DNA of 64,000 nt from Streptomyces sp. NBC_01216 (GTDB lineage: Bacteria; Actinomycetota; Actinomycetes; Streptomycetales; Streptomycetaceae). Numbering within the stretch: the stretch's first letter is position 1; the number at the start of each line of letters is the position of its first letter. The DNA lies in the NCBI RefSeq assembly GCF_035994945.1, contig NZ_CP108677.1, positions 682,001 through 746,000 of the forward strand, read 5' to 3'. The notes below the pieces were generated by a model. It was not told the DNA's origin. It was given only the letters and a program-made list of their open reading frames with translations, and did no database searches. The position numbers were made by a program, and so were the translations under genes. This document shows, piece by piece, positions 33,777 to 44,645 of this stretch.

Positions 33777-35435
33777 TCAGCGGCGGTCCAGCAGCACCGC
33801 GAGGACCTCCCGCAGGGTCGCCGCCGGGTCGGCCACCGCCGCCTCCGACCGCCAGGCGACGAAGCCGTCGGGACGCACCAGCACCGCGCCGTCGCGCGTG
33901 ACGCCGTGCGTCCCCGACCAGTCCGTGTCACCTTCGGGGACGAGCTCGGCGTCCGGGCCGTCACCGATCCGGTAGGCGTCCAGGGGGACGGCCAGTTCCC
34001 CCGCGACGTCGAGGGCCGCCTCGTGCCACGCTCCCGCGCCGTCCGCGGCGCTGAGGAGGACCAGGGAACGCTCGTACAGATCGAGGGTCGACACCCGCAT
34101 ACCGTCGCGGTCCAGCCACAGGTGGGGGGCCCGGCTGCCGGGCTCCCCCGTGAGCCGCAGGCCCTCCGGGACGGCCGGCGTCGACGGGTCGGCTCCGAGC
34201 ACCGCGCCGTGCGGATAGCGGTGGCCGAGTACCACGTCGAGGATGCCGCCGTTCCGGCCGCCGGCGCCGCCGGCGGCCGGGCCCGGCGTGTATCCGGGGT
34301 GGCTGTGCTCGACCGACCGCGCCGAGGCGCGGGCGCTCGTCGCCTCGGCGACCGGCCGGCGCTCCGCGTCGTAGGACCGCAGAAGTCCGGGGCCGGCCCA
34401 CCCACCGAGCACCGCGGCGAGCTTCCAGGCCAGGTTGTGCGCGTCCTGGATGCCGGTGTTGGAGCCGAAGGCACCGGTCGGGGACATCTCGTGCGCGGAG
34501 TCACCCGCGAGGAACACCCGCCCGTCCGCGTACCGTTCGGCGACCCGTTCGGCCGCGTGCCAGGGGGCCCGCCCGGTGATCTCCACGTCGAGGTCCGGCA
34601 CGCCCACGGCCCGCCGGATGTGCGCGACGCACCGCTCGTCGGTGAACTCCTCCAGCGTCTCGCCGTCCTCGGGGTGCCAGGGGGCGTGGAAGACCCAGCG
34701 TTCCCGGTTGTCGACCGGCAGCAGCGCGCCGTCGGCGTCCGGATCGGTCAGGTAGCAGACGACGAAGCGCCGGTCTCCGACGACGTCCGCCAGGCCACGG
34801 GAGGTGAACGTGATGCTCACGTTGTGGAAGAGGTCGCCCGCGCCGCCCCGGGCGATGCCGAGGCGCTCCCGGACGGGGCTGCGCGGGCCGTCCGCCGCGA
34901 CCAGGTAGTCCGCCCGAATGGTGGTGTGCTCACCGGTCTCGCGGCTCTTGAGGCGCGCCGTCACACCGTCGGAGTCCTGATCGACCGACATCAGCTCGGT
35001 GGAGAACCGGAGATCCCCGCCCAGTGCCGCGGCACTCTCCACCAGCACGGGCTCCAGGTCGTTCTGGCTGCACAGGCACCACGCGGCAGGGCTCAGCCGG
35101 GCCAGCCCGCCGCCGGGGTCGATCTCCCGGAAGAGCCACTCACCCGCTTCGCCCGCCAGGCGGGGGGTCTGCAGGATGCCGTTGTTGCCCGACAGGACCG
35201 AAGCGGCCTCCTCGATGCGCTGCCGCACACCGGCCACCCGGTACAGCTCCATGGTCCGCACGTTGTTGCCGCGCCCCCGCGGATGGACCGAGGTGCCCGA
35301 GTGCCGCTCCACCAGGACGTGCGGCACCCCCAGGCGGCCAAGGAACAGCGAGGTGGACAGGCCCACCAGCGAGCCGCCGACGATCAGGACGGGCGTGTGG
35401 TGACCGTCCTCGCCGGGCTCTTGGTACGGGTTCAT
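33777..35435 (-). CDS. spore-pigment FAD-dependent hydroxylase (whiE ORFVIII-type)
   Basis: 552 residues. FAD fold at the N-terminus ([22 protein letters not shown]), a middle DG motif ([17 protein letters not shown]), and the GD motif [36 protein letters not shown] thioredoxin-like C-terminal region follows. This is the aromatic-polyketide hydroxylase group. Divergent placement beside ORFI-type and minimal-PKS genes is exactly the whiE arrangement, where ORFVIII hydroxylates the spore pigment late in sporulation. ATG 35435 follows GGAGG six bases upstream. The interval of 252 bases to ORFI contains a 10-base inverted repeat. Confidence 0.92.
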   Translation of the reverse strand: MNPYQEPGEDGHHTPVLIVGGSLVGLSTSLFLGRLGVPHVLVERHSGTSVHPRGRGNNVRTMELYRVAGVRQRIEEAASVLSGNNGILQTPRLAGEAGEWLFREIDPGGGLARLSPAAWCLCSQNDLEPVLVESAAALGGDLRFSTELMSVDQDSDGVTARLKSRETGEHTTIRADYLVAADGPRSPVRERLGIARGGAGDLFHNVSITFTSRGLADVVGDRRFVVCYLTDPDADGALLPVDNRERWVFHAPWHPEDGETLEEFTDERCVAHIRRAVGVPDLDVEITGRAPWHAAERVAERYADGRVFLAGDSAHEMSPTGAFGSNTGIQDAHNLAWKLAAVLGGWAGPGLLRSYDAERRPVAEATSARASARSVEHSHPGYTPGPAAGGAGGRNGGILDVVLGHRYPHGAVLGADPSTPAVPEGLRLTGEPGSRAPHLWLDRDGMRVSTLDLYERSLVLLSAADGAGAWHEAALDVAGELAVPLDAYRIGDGPDAELVPEGDTDWSGTHGVTRDGAVLVRPDGFVAWRSEAAVADPAATLREVLAVLLDRR

Positions 35436-35687
35436 CGATTGCCTCCAGTGTCCCTCGGGGACGCGAGTCAGGATGGGATGCACATGCCTGCCCTGCGAGG
35501 GGCGTGTTCGCGCACCCGGAGCACCCGGTTGACGCGCAGTTCACTCGTCCGCCCCGTGGGGCTCGCGCGCCACGGGACGCGCGTCAACGATCGGCTCATG
35601 GCGACCCCGGCCCGACGGCCGCGTGCCGGTCGCCCATCGCCTTCCGCACCGTCCCGGCTTCCACGAAGAAGAGGAGAGGTACGCCGG
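35436..35687. promoter_or_regulatory. divergent whiE promoter region
   Basis: Between the hydroxylase and ORFI. GTTGACGCGC (35528-35537) and GCGCGTCAAC (35579-35588) are perfect inverse copies, so a TTGACG -35-like hexamer points in each direction. An inner CCGTGG/CCACGG pair lies between. In S. coelicolor the two whiE units are developmentally controlled, one by sigma-F; here only the geometry is visible. Confidence 0.55.
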
Positions 35688-36812
35688 ATGACCATCACCA
35701 GTCGCATCTCGCAATCCGCGTTCGACGGGTCCAGGCTGCGCGTGATCCTGCTGCTGGACCTGTACGAAGGAGCCCAGCAGCAGTTTCTCGACGCCTACGA
35801 ACTCATGCGCAACCAGGTCGCCTCCATCCCGGGGCACATCAGCGACCAGCTCTGCCAGTCGATCGAGAACCCCTCGCAGTGGCTCATCACCAGCGAGTGG
35901 GAGAGCGCCCCGCCCTTCCTCGCCTGGGTGAACAGCGAGGAGCACGTCGAGACCGTCCGGCCGATGCACAGCTGTGTCCGGGACACCCGGTCGATGCGGT
36001 ACAGCATCGTCCGCGAGACCAACCCCGCACAGCAGGCCGGGCGGTCCCGCGGGCCGGCCGCCGCAACGCCGGCCGCGCGGACCGGCGACGGCGTGGCGCG
36101 CCACGCCCTCACCTTCACCGTGAAGCCCGGCTCCGAGTCGAAGGTCGCGGAGATCCTCGCCGGGTACGAGTCGCCCAAGGCCCAGGTCGACGACACCACC
36201 CGGCTGCGCCGGACCTCGCTGTTCATGCACGGCAACCGGGTCGTACGGGCCATGGAGGTGGAGGGCGACCTCATGGCGGCCCTGCGCCACGTCTCCCGCC
36301 AGCCGGAGGTCCGGGCGGTCGAGGAGGCCATCAACCCGTACCTGGAGCAGGACCGGGACCTCACCGACCCCGACTCCGCGCGGGTCTTCTTCACCCGCGC
36401 CGCGCTGCCCGCCGTGCACCACGTGGTGTCCGGCCGGCCCGCTCCCGCAGAGCTGCGGCGCCACGCGCTGTACTACCCGGCGAAGGAGGGCCGCGGGATG
36501 GACCTCGCACGTCTCCTGGCCCATCAGGACGAGGCCGCGGCCGAGGACCCGGACGGCCCCGTCCACGCCAGCACCGTCTTCCAGCGCGACGACACCGTGG
36601 TGCGCCTCGTCGACATGACGACCGAGCTCGACCGCGACCCCGTCGCCGCGCTCGGCCTCAAGGGCAGTGGCAGGGCCGCCGAGCTGGAGGCTCTCCTCGA
36701 CGGCGCCGCGATCGGCGTCGAGGGCTCGCTGGAGACGGACCGCAACATCAACCGGCTGCTGTCGCACGCCGACATGATGCCGATCACCGACCGCAGGTCC
36801 GCGGATTCCTGA
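35688..36812 (+). CDS. spore-pigment cluster ORFI protein (SchA/CurD-like)
   Basis: 374 residues. N-terminal [46 protein letters not shown] and repeated antibiotic-monooxygenase-like ferredoxin folds ([51 protein letters not shown]) match WhiE ORFI and SchA/CurD proteins. They are probably involved in pigment processing or polyketide folding; activity is unproven. ATG 35688 with a GAGGAGAGG upstream sets the start. It opens the plus-strand pigment operon and is followed by the cupin after 68 bases. Confidence 0.88.
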   Translation: MTITSRISQSAFDGSRLRVILLLDLYEGAQQQFLDAYELMRNQVASIPGHISDQLCQSIENPSQWLITSEWESAPPFLAWVNSEEHVETVRPMHSCVRDTRSMRYSIVRETNPAQQAGRSRGPAAATPAARTGDGVARHALTFTVKPGSESKVAEILAGYESPKAQVDDTTRLRRTSLFMHGNRVVRAMEVEGDLMAALRHVSRQPEVRAVEEAINPYLEQDRDLTDPDSARVFFTRAALPAVHHVVSGRPAPAELRRHALYYPAKEGRGMDLARLLAHQDEAAAEDPDGPVHASTVFQRDDTVVRLVDMTTELDRDPVAALGLKGSGRAAELEALLDGAAIGVEGSLETDRNINRLLSHADMMPITDRRSADS

Positions 36813-36880
36813 CGGAGTGGCCGCGGCGCCCGCCGCGCCCACTCCCCCGGCCGTCACCGCCACACCCGGAGGTATCAACC

Positions 36881-37360
36881 ATGCTCAAGCAGGCTCCACG
36901 CATCGTGAACCTGAGCGACACGGAACCCAACCGCAGGCGCGGAGGTGACCTGCGGGCCATGCTCACCCCGGCCACCGTGGGCTCCACCAGCGGCTTCATG
37001 GGACTCGCCATCGTCCAGCCCGGCGAGCGCATCGGCGAGCACTACCACCCGTACTCCGAGGAGTTCGTCTACGTGGTCTCCGGCGCCCTCGAAGTAGACC
37101 TGGACGGCGAGACGTTCGCCCTCCGACCGGACCAGGGCCTCCTCATCCCCATCGACGTGCGCCACCGCTTCCGCAACGTCGGCGACGTGGAGGCCCGCAT
37201 GGTCTTCCACCTCGGGCCGCTCGCGCCCCGGCCGAGCCTCGGCCACGTCGACACGGAAGCGGCCGACGACGAGTCGAGCCCGCATGTCGTCGTGTCCGCC
37301 CCGCACCCGTCCGCGCGGGATCACGGACAGCCGTCCGAGCGAAGCGGGGCCATCGAGTGA
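36881..37360 (+). CDS. cupin protein (whiE ORFII-type)
   Basis: 159 residues. Cupin motif 1 is [29 protein letters not shown], with metal-ligand His-x-His-(x3-4)-Glu, and motif 2 is [21 protein letters not shown]. The gene belongs to the pigment operon at the ORFII position; such cupins may assist cyclization. The C-terminal ~35 residues are low complexity. ATG 36881 follows GGAGG at eight bases. The stop overlaps the next start (GTGA). Confidence 0.9.
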   Translation: MLKQAPRIVNLSDTEPNRRRGGDLRAMLTPATVGSTSGFMGLAIVQPGERIGEHYHPYSEEFVYVVSGALEVDLDGETFALRPDQGLLIPIDVRHRFRNVGDVEARMVFHLGPLAPRPSLGHVDTEAADDESSPHVVVSAPHPSARDHGQPSERSGAIE

Positions 37361-38625
37361 ACCGCCGGGTTGCCATCACCGGCATCGGTGTGGTCGCTCC
37401 CGGCGGCACCGGAGCGGCGGCGTTCTGGGACCTGCTGGCCGACGGCCGCACCGCGACCCGCGGCATCACCCTGTTCGATCCGGCGGGCCTGCGTTCACGC
37501 ATCGCCGCCGAGTGCGACTTCGACCCGCTCGACCACGGCCTGGACCCGGAGACCAGCCAGCACACCGACCGGTACATCCAGTTCGCCCTGGTCGCCGCCG
37601 GCGAGGCCGTCCGCGACTCCGGTCTCGACACCGGACGGGAGGACCCCTGGCGGGTCGGCGTCTCGCTCGGCAGCGCCGTCGGCGGCACCACCCGGCTGGA
37701 ACACGACTACGTCCGCGTCAGCGCGGGCGGCACGCGCTGGGACGTCGACCACCGCCCGGCCGAGCCGAAGCTGCACATGGCCTTCTCACCGAGCACCCTC
37801 GCCTCCGTCGTCGCCGAACGGTTCGGCGCGCGCGGCCCCGTGCAGACCGTCTCCACCGGATGCACCTCGGGCCTCGACGCGGTCGGCTACGCCTTCCACA
37901 CCATCGAGGAGGGCCGGGCCGACGTATGCGTCGCGGGCGCGTCCGACTCCCCCATATCCCCGATCACCATGGCCTGCTTCGACGCGATCAAGGCCACCTC
38001 GCCGAACAACGACGACCCCGCGCACGCCTCCAGGCCCTTCGACGCGGACCGCAACGGCTTCGTGATGGGCGAGGGTGCGGCGGTCCTCGTCCTGGAGGAG
38101 TACGAACACGCCCGCGCCCGCGGTGCGCACATCTACTGCGAGATCGGCGGCTACGCCACCTTCGGCAACGCCTACCACATGACCGGACTGACCGGTGAGG
38201 GACTGGAGATGGCCAGGGCGATCGACACCACGCTCGACCAGGCCCGGCTCGACCCCACCCGGATCGACTACGTCAACGCGCACGGCTCGGGCACCCGGCA
38301 GAACGACCGGCACGAGACCGCCGCGGTGAAGCGTTCCCTCGGTGCCCACGCCTACGACACCCCCATGAGCTCCATCAAGTCGATGGTGGGGCACTCGCTC
38401 GGCGCGATCGGCGCGATCGAAGTCGCCGCCTGCGTCCTCGCGCTGAAGCACCAGGTGGTGCCGCCGACGGCGAACTACGAGACTCCCGACCCCGAGTGCG
38501 ACCTGGACTACGTGCCGCGCACCGCCCGCCCCCGGAAGCTGAGGAACGTGCTCTCCGTCGGCAGCGGGTTCGGCGGCTTCCAGTCCGCGGTCCTCCTCAC
38601 CGGGGCCGGCGGGAGGACACCATGA
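37357..38625 (+). CDS. ketosynthase alpha subunit of spore-pigment type II PKS
   Basis: 422 residues. The KS active Cys is in [16 protein letters not shown], with His ligands in [11 protein letters not shown] and [15 protein letters not shown]. The enzyme elongates the polyketide on the ACP with the KS-beta partner, giving a long-chain aromatic. The start GTG 37357 overlaps the cupin stop; the stop overlaps the KS-beta ATG. Position (ORFIII) and overlap pattern match the whiE minimal PKS. Confidence 0.96.
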   Translation: MNRRVAITGIGVVAPGGTGAAAFWDLLADGRTATRGITLFDPAGLRSRIAAECDFDPLDHGLDPETSQHTDRYIQFALVAAGEAVRDSGLDTGREDPWRVGVSLGSAVGGTTRLEHDYVRVSAGGTRWDVDHRPAEPKLHMAFSPSTLASVVAERFGARGPVQTVSTGCTSGLDAVGYAFHTIEEGRADVCVAGASDSPISPITMACFDAIKATSPNNDDPAHASRPFDADRNGFVMGEGAAVLVLEEYEHARARGAHIYCEIGGYATFGNAYHMTGLTGEGLEMARAIDTTLDQARLDPTRIDYVNAHGSGTRQNDRHETAAVKRSLGAHAYDTPMSSIKSMVGHSLGAIGAIEVAACVLALKHQVVPPTANYETPDPECDLDYVPRTARPRKLRNVLSVGSGFGGFQSAVLLTGAGGRTP

Positions 38626-39869
38626 GCACGCAGCGCCCACGGAACGCGGTCGTCACCGGAATCGGTGTGATCGCCCCCAACGGACTGAGCGCCGAGGCGT
38701 TCTGGAAGTCCACGTCCGAGGGTCTCGGCGTACTGGACCGGATCACCCGCGAGGGGTGCGCACACCTGCCGCTGCGCGTCGCGGGAGAGGTGCGGGCCTT
38801 CGACGCCTCGTCCCTCATCGAGGAACGCTTCCTCGTCCAGACCGACCGCTTCAGCCACTTCGCCATGGCCGCGGCCTCACTCGCCCTCGACGACGCCGGT
38901 CTCGGCCGCGACGCTCCGGAGGAGCCCTTCTCCATCGGCGTCGTCACCGCCGCGGGCTCCGGCGGCGGCGAGTTCGGCCAGCGGGAGCTCCAGAAACTGT
39001 GGGGTCAGGGATCGCGGTTCGTCGGCCCCTACCAGTCCATCGCCTGGTTCTACGCCGCCAGCACCGGCCAGATCTCCATCCGGAGCGGATTCAAGGGGCC
39101 GTGCGGTGTCGTCGCGAGTGACGAGGCGGGCGGCCTCGACTCCATCGCCCACGCGGCCCGCGCCGTCCGGCGGGGCACCGGGACGATGGTCGTCGGAGCC
39201 GCGGAGGCTCCGCTCGCTCCCTACTCGATGGTCTGCCAGCTCGGCTACCCCGAGCTGAGCACCGTCGAGGAACCCGACCGCGCCTACCGCCCCTTCACCA
39301 CCGGGGCCTGCGGATTCGTGCCCGCGGAGGGCGGTGCCATGCTCGTCGTGGAGGACGAGTCACGGGCCCGCGCGCGCGGGGCGACCGTCCGTGCCACCGT
39401 GGCGGGTCACGCCGCCACCTTCACCGGCGCGTCCCGATGGGAGGAGTCCCGGGAGGGACTCGCGCACGCGATCCGCGGCGCGCTCGACGAGGCCGGCTGC
39501 GCACCGGAGGAGATCGACGTCGTGTTCGCCGACGCTCTCGGTGTGCCGGAGGCGGACCGCGCGGAGGCGCTGGCCATCGCCGACGCCCTCGGCGCGCACG
39601 GCACCCGGGTCCCGGTCACGGCGCCCAAGACCGGTACGGGCCGCGCCTACTGCGGGGCCCCGCTGCTGGACACCGCCGCCGCGGTGCTCGCCATGGAGCA
39701 CGGCCGGGTACCCCCCACCCCGCACGTGTACGACATCTGCCACGACCTCGATCTGGTGGTGTCCCGCGCTCGGCCCGCCGAGCTGCGCACGGCCCTGGTC
39801 CTCAGCCGGGGACTCATGGGATCCAACGCGGCGCTGGTTCTGCGCCGCGGTGACGTAGCCGCCCGGTAG
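38622..39869 (+). CDS. ketosynthase beta / chain-length factor of spore-pigment PKS
   Basis: 415 residues, paralogous to KS-alpha but without the catalytic Cys. At that place the sequence reads [13 protein letters not shown], so aligned to STGCTSGLD the Cys becomes Glu; the best-known CLFs carry Gln. The protein pairs with KS-alpha and sets chain length. ATG 38622 overlaps the KS-alpha stop. No frameshift or loss is seen. It corresponds to whiE ORFIV. Confidence 0.95.
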   Translation: MSTQRPRNAVVTGIGVIAPNGLSAEAFWKSTSEGLGVLDRITREGCAHLPLRVAGEVRAFDASSLIEERFLVQTDRFSHFAMAAASLALDDAGLGRDAPEEPFSIGVVTAAGSGGGEFGQRELQKLWGQGSRFVGPYQSIAWFYAASTGQISIRSGFKGPCGVVASDEAGGLDSIAHAARAVRRGTGTMVVGAAEAPLAPYSMVCQLGYPELSTVEEPDRAYRPFTTGACGFVPAEGGAMLVVEDESRARARGATVRATVAGHAATFTGASRWEESREGLAHAIRGALDEAGCAPEEIDVVFADALGVPEADRAEALAIADALGAHGTRVPVTAPKTGTGRAYCGAPLLDTAAAVLAMEHGRVPPTPHVYDICHDLDLVVSRARPAELRTALVLSRGLMGSNAALVLRRGDVAAR

Positions 39870-39895
39870 GACCGGGCGGGAAGGAGAACACCCGC

Positions 39896-40637
<742 letters not shown>

Positions 40638-40662
40638 ACCCCGGTCCCAGGAAGGACACTCG

Positions 40663-40995
40663 ATGCACCACGCCCTGATCGTCGCCCGCATGGCGCCCGA
40701 CTCGGCACCGGCGATCGCCGACGTGTTCGCCGCCTCCGACCGCGGCGAACTCCCGCGCCTGGTCGGAGTCAACCGGCGCAGTCTCTTCCAGTTCGGTGAC
40801 GTCTATCTCCACCTCATCGAGTCCGAGGAGGACCCCGCGCCCGCGATCGCGAAGCTGACCGGGCACCCGGAGTTCCGGAGCACCAGCGAACAGCTGTCGG
40901 CGTACGTCAGCGCGTACGACCCGAAGACGTGGCGCGGCCCGAAGGACGCCATGGCGCACTGCTTCTACCGCTGGGAGCGGGACGCCGGCTCCTGA
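40663..40995 (+). CDS. TcmI-type polyketide cyclase (whiE ORFVII-type)
   Basis: 110 residues. Motifs HHALIVARMAPDSAPAIADVFAASDRGELPRLVGVNRRSLFQFGDVYLHLIE and a C-terminal DPKTWRGPKDAMAHCFYRWE match the TcmI/ferredoxin-fold cyclases that close later rings of aromatic polyketides. ATG 40663 follows AAGGACACTCG. It is the last gene of the pigment operon, followed by a strong terminator. Confidence 0.93.
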   Translation: MHHALIVARMAPDSAPAIADVFAASDRGELPRLVGVNRRSLFQFGDVYLHLIESEEDPAPAIAKLTGHPEFRSTSEQLSAYVSAYDPKTWRGPKDAMAHCFYRWERDAGS

Positions 40996-41009
40996 GGCGC
41001 TCCGTGTAG

Positions 41010-41059
41010 GACCGAGGCCGCCGGCTCCGCGAACGAAAGCGGAGCCGGCGGCCTCGGTC
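41010..41059. terminator. 21-bp bidirectional terminator after whiE ORFVII
   Basis: Arms 41010-41030 and 41039-41059 are perfectly complementary over 21 bases around the loop GAACGAAA. It lies 14 bases past the cyclase stop and just past the convergent methyltransferase stop, so it serves both. Confidence 0.85.
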
Positions 41060-41074
41060 GTGGCACGGGCGGTG

Positions 41075-42103
41075 TCAGCCGGGGACGGTGCACTCGAAGG
41101 CGTGGAGGTACGCGTTGACAGGGCGGACGTCGCCGATGACCAGGCCCGCGTCCGTCAGGCGGTCGACCATGCTCTGCCGGGTGTGCTTCGCCCCGCCGAC
41201 GTTGAGGAGGAGAAGCAGGTCCATGGCCGTCGTGAAGCGCATCGAGGGCGTGTCGTCGACGAGGTTCTCGATGACCACGACACGGGCGCCCGGCCGCGCG
41301 GCCTTCCTGACGTTGGCGAGGGCCCTGCGGGTGCTGTCGTCGTCCCACTCGAGGATGTTCTTGATGATGTAGACGTCCGCCGCGACCGGGATGTCCTCAC
41401 GGCAGTCTCCGGGAACGACGCGGGCCCGGGAGGCGAGCGCGCCGCCGTCCCGCAGGCGCGGATCGGCGTTCTCCACGACGCCCGGCAGGTCGAGCAGCGT
41501 GCCGCGGGCCTCCGGGTACTTCTCCAGGAGACCGGCCAGGACGTGTCCCTGCCCGCCGCCGATGTCGGCGACCGTGGAGACGCCGCTCAGGTCGAGGAGT
41601 TCGGCGACGTCCCTGGCCGACTGGCGACTGGAGGTGGTCATGGCCCGGTTGAAGACGTGCGCGGACTCGGGCGCGTCCTCGTTGAGGTAGGTGAAGAACT
41701 CCCGACCGTACACGTCCTCGAAGACGTTGCGTCCGCTGCGGACCGCCTCGTCGAGCCGGGGCCAGACGTCCCACGTCCACGGCTCGGTGCACCACAGGGC
41801 GATGTACCTCAGGCTCTGCGGATCGTCCTCGCGCAGCATCCGGGACATCTCGGTGTGGGCGAAGGTGCCGTCGGGGAGCTCCGTGAACACTCCCTGGCAG
41901 GACAGCGCGCGCAGCAGCCGCCGCAGCGTGCCGGGCTGGGTCTTCACCGCCCCGGCCAGGTCCTCGACGGTCATGGGGGTGTCGTCCAGGGCGTCCGCCA
42001 CACCGAGGCGGGCGGCCGCGCGGACGGCGGCGGCGCCCGCCGCCCCGAAGACGAGCTCCCTGAGCCGCATGGGCGGCGGGGGAGCCGGGTCGACTGTGGT
42101 CAT
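41075..42103 (-). CDS. SAM-dependent O-methyltransferase (polyketide type)
   Basis: 342 residues. An N-terminal dimerization winged helix (LRELVFGAAGAAAVRAAARLGVADALDDTPMTVEDLAGAV) precedes the SAM fold (VSTVADIGGGQGHVLAGLLEKYPEARGTLLDLPGVVENA) and the motif PVAADVYIIKNILEWDDDSTRRALANVRKAARPGARVVVIE. This is the TcmN/DmpM-type group acting on aromatic polyketides or related phenols. It is not a core whiE gene but faces the cluster across the terminator, so it may tailor the pigment; this is inference. ATG 42103 is supported by AAGGA. Confidence 0.9.
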   Translation of the reverse strand: MTTVDPAPPPPMRLRELVFGAAGAAAVRAAARLGVADALDDTPMTVEDLAGAVKTQPGTLRRLLRALSCQGVFTELPDGTFAHTEMSRMLREDDPQSLRYIALWCTEPWTWDVWPRLDEAVRSGRNVFEDVYGREFFTYLNEDAPESAHVFNRAMTTSSRQSARDVAELLDLSGVSTVADIGGGQGHVLAGLLEKYPEARGTLLDLPGVVENADPRLRDGGALASRARVVPGDCREDIPVAADVYIIKNILEWDDDSTRRALANVRKAARPGARVVVIENLVDDTPSMRFTTAMDLLLLLNVGGAKHTRQSMVDRLTDAGLVIGDVRPVNAYLHAFECTVPG

Positions 42104-42149
42104 CGGTTTCCTTGCCTTTGCTGTCGTCGAGTGGTGGCGGCCGGAGTGC

Positions 42150-43211
42150 TCAGCACATTCCGGCGGGCTCCGAGAGGGTGCAGGTGTTACCGCGGAAGGT
42201 GTTGCCCCGGCCGGTGTCACGGTCGGCGAGGTCGGCCGTGCTGTTGCGCAGGACGATGTTGTCGAGGATCTCGTTGCGCTCGTTGGGGGCTCCCACGAAG
42301 CTCTTGAACAGCACGATGCCGCCCGAGAGCGGGGAGGTGCCCACGTTGTCCACGACCCGGTTCCGCGTCACCCGGGTGTCCTCGGCGCCGGTCAGGACGA
42401 TGCCGACGCCCTGGAGGAAGGGCAGCCGAGGGGTCTTGGGGCAGTACTTGTTGTTGGCGTGGATGTCGTTGCGGTGCACGGTCATCGCACCGGCCCGCGG
42501 GGTGGACTCGTCGCCCACCACGAACAGCGCCGCGCAGTTACCGGTGGCCTCGTTGCGTTCGACGGTGAGGTTCCGCAGGCGCCGGACCGTCACTCCGATC
42601 CGGTTGCCGCTCAGCCGGTTGCGGCTGATCACCATGCCGCGGGTGTCGGCCGCGCCGGCTTCCTGGTCGATGGTGTTGGCGACGAACAGGCCGGCGTCGC
42701 CGTTGTCCCGGGCGGTGTTCCGACTGAAGACGCCGCGGACGGACCTCTCCTGGGCGATGCCCCACTGGCCGTTCTTCTCGGAGGTCACCTTCTCGACCGT
42801 CAGGCGGTCGGTCCAGGCGGACCACAGCCCGTTCTTGGCGAAGCCTCTCAAGGTGAGGGAGCGCACGGTGACGTCGGAGAGGAGACGGCTCTGCGTCCCG
42901 GTCACGCAGAGGCCGTTGCCGGCCGCGGCGCAGGTGTCGCCGGGCGCGGCGGTGCCCGGCTCGATCACGGTGGGAAAGAGGCCCGACCCCCGCAGGGTCA
43001 GGCCCGGTGTGGTGATGCGGACGCTCTCCCGGTAGGTGCCGGGGGCGAGAAGGACCGTGTCCCCCGGTCTCGCGGCGTCCACGGCCTTCTGGATCGATTC
43101 GCCGGGCCGTACCCGGTGCACCGTTCGTTGGTCGGCCGACGGGGCGGCGCCCAGGCCCGTCACCACGACGGCCGCGGTGCAGGCGAGGAGTGCGATCTGT
43201 CGTCTGGTCAT
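42150..43211 (-). CDS. secreted right-handed beta-helix (NosD/pectate-lyase-like) protein
   Basis: 353 residues. A signal peptide (RRQIALLACTAAVVVTGLGAA) is followed by repeated parallel beta-helix rungs: GTYRESVRITTPGLTLRGSGLFP, LTLRGFAKNGLWSAWTDRLTVEKVTSEKNGQWGIA, RGMVISRNRLSGNRIGVTVRRLRNLTVERNEATGN, MTVHRNDIHANNKYC. These proteins often bind or cleave polysaccharides, but no catalytic residues are certain. ATG 43211 is at the expected N-terminus, without a clear ribosome site. It sits 46 bases upstream of the methyltransferase on the same strand. Confidence 0.88.
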   Translation of the reverse strand: MTRRQIALLACTAAVVVTGLGAAPSADQRTVHRVRPGESIQKAVDAARPGDTVLLAPGTYRESVRITTPGLTLRGSGLFPTVIEPGTAAPGDTCAAAGNGLCVTGTQSRLLSDVTVRSLTLRGFAKNGLWSAWTDRLTVEKVTSEKNGQWGIAQERSVRGVFSRNTARDNGDAGLFVANTIDQEAGAADTRGMVISRNRLSGNRIGVTVRRLRNLTVERNEATGNCAALFVVGDESTPRAGAMTVHRNDIHANNKYCPKTPRLPFLQGVGIVLTGAEDTRVTRNRVVDNVGTSPLSGGIVLFKSFVGAPNERNEILDNIVLRNSTADLADRDTGRGNTFRGNTCTLSEPAGMC

Positions 43212-43448
43212 ATGCCGAAGCTATGAGCGCCGCTGTCTGCTCGCCACCATTGATCCCCCAGGTGGGCAGCGTCTCTCCGGGTGGCGGAACCGGGCCGGGG
43301 GCCAGGCCGTGCAACGGTTGCGCGGCGCCGCGCGCCGGTCCGGGCCCGCGCCGGGAAGCGGTTCGTCCTCCTTCGGAGAGCGGGTGTCGCCGGGCAGGCC
43401 GACTGGCTATTCTGACGGACCGGTTCGAGGGGGACGGAGCAGCATCGG

Positions 43449-44483
43449 ATGAGCACGTCAGAAGCCACAGGGGAGTCGGAAGCGGCGTCCGGCGTACGTC
43501 CGAGGCGCCGCCCCCGGCCGAGAACCGTCCTGCTGGCCGCGCTCGCCCTGCTCGTCGCCGCCGGGCTGCTCACGGCAGGGACCGGATACTGGGCCTACGA
43601 GCACTACACCGGCCGCGTCCAGCGCATCCCCCGGACCTTCCCCACGAACGCGCCGGTGCCGCCCCCTTCCCGGGGCGGGAGCAACTACCTCCTCGTGGGT
43701 ATCGACACGCGTTCCCCCGTCGCCACGACCGGCAACGACGCCAAGGGGGCGCTCTGGAAGTACGGCGACCAGCGCAGTGACGCCATGATGCTCGTCCACA
43801 TACCCGACGACCGTTCCACGGCGTACGTCGTGTCACTGCCCCGCGACTCCTGGGTGGAGATCCCCGGCCACGGCCGGGCGAAGCTGAACGCCGCGTACTC
43901 CTGGGGCGGTCCTCCGCTGCTCATCGACACGGTCCAGCGGCTCACGGCCGTCCGCGTCGACCACTTCGCCGTCATCGACTGGAACGGCTTCCGGAAGCTG
44001 ACGGACGCCGTCGGCGGGGTCGACATGCTCATGCCCGACGGCGAACGCAGGCACATGAACGGCGAACAGGCCCTGGCCTACGTCGGCGAACGCAAGAGCC
44101 TGCCCAACGGCGACCTGGACCGGGCCCACCGTCAGCAGAACTACCTGCGCACGGTGCTGGAGAAGGTGACGGCCTCCGCCTCGCTTGGCGACCCGCTCCG
44201 GCTGAAGGAGACGCTGGACATCTTCACCGACACGATCAGTGTCGACGAGCGTTTCACCGACACGGACATGCGTGAGCTGGTGTGGGAGATGAAGGGAGTC
44301 CGCGCCGGGGACATGACCTTCATGAACGCCCCCGTGAAGGGCACCGGCACGGAGAAGGGCCAGTCGGTCGTCCACCTGGACGCGGCGGCCTGCGCGGAAC
44401 TGTGGACCGCGTTCAAGGAGAGCACGATGGCCGCGTACCTCGCAGGCCACCGCGTCGACCGGCTGCGCGCGGCCACCAACTGA
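43449..44483 (+). CDS. LytR-CpsA-Psr (LCP) family protein
   Basis: 344 residues. A basic cytosolic tail, then one transmembrane helix (TVLLAALALLVAAGLLTAGTGYWAY, ~28-52), and an extracytoplasmic LCP domain with YLLVGIDTRSP, RSDAMMLVHIPDDR, VVSLPRDSWVEIPGHGRAKLNAAYSWGG and DHFAVIDWNGFRKLTDAVGGVDM. LCP enzymes transfer polymers such as teichoic acid or polysaccharide onto peptidoglycan using lipid-linked donors. ATG 43449; ribosome site weak. The neighbours do not define the polymer. Confidence 0.92.
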   Translation: MSTSEATGESEAASGVRPRRRPRPRTVLLAALALLVAAGLLTAGTGYWAYEHYTGRVQRIPRTFPTNAPVPPPSRGGSNYLLVGIDTRSPVATTGNDAKGALWKYGDQRSDAMMLVHIPDDRSTAYVVSLPRDSWVEIPGHGRAKLNAAYSWGGPPLLIDTVQRLTAVRVDHFAVIDWNGFRKLTDAVGGVDMLMPDGERRHMNGEQALAYVGERKSLPNGDLDRAHRQQNYLRTVLEKVTASASLGDPLRLKETLDIFTDTISVDERFTDTDMRELVWEMKGVRAGDMTFMNAPVKGTGTEKGQSVVHLDAAACAELWTAFKESTMAAYLAGHRVDRLRAATN

Positions 44484-44645
44484 GCCGCCGGACCTCCGCG
44501 CGCCACTCGACGAGGCGGTACGCGTGGGGGCCCCGCGGTGTTCCCCCGCGACCGGGCGGACGGCACGGACCGTTCGGCCGTGGACCGTGGCGGTGTGCCC
44601 TCCGCGGACCCGCCGCGCCGGTCGGGGGGCGGAGCGGTCAGTCGC

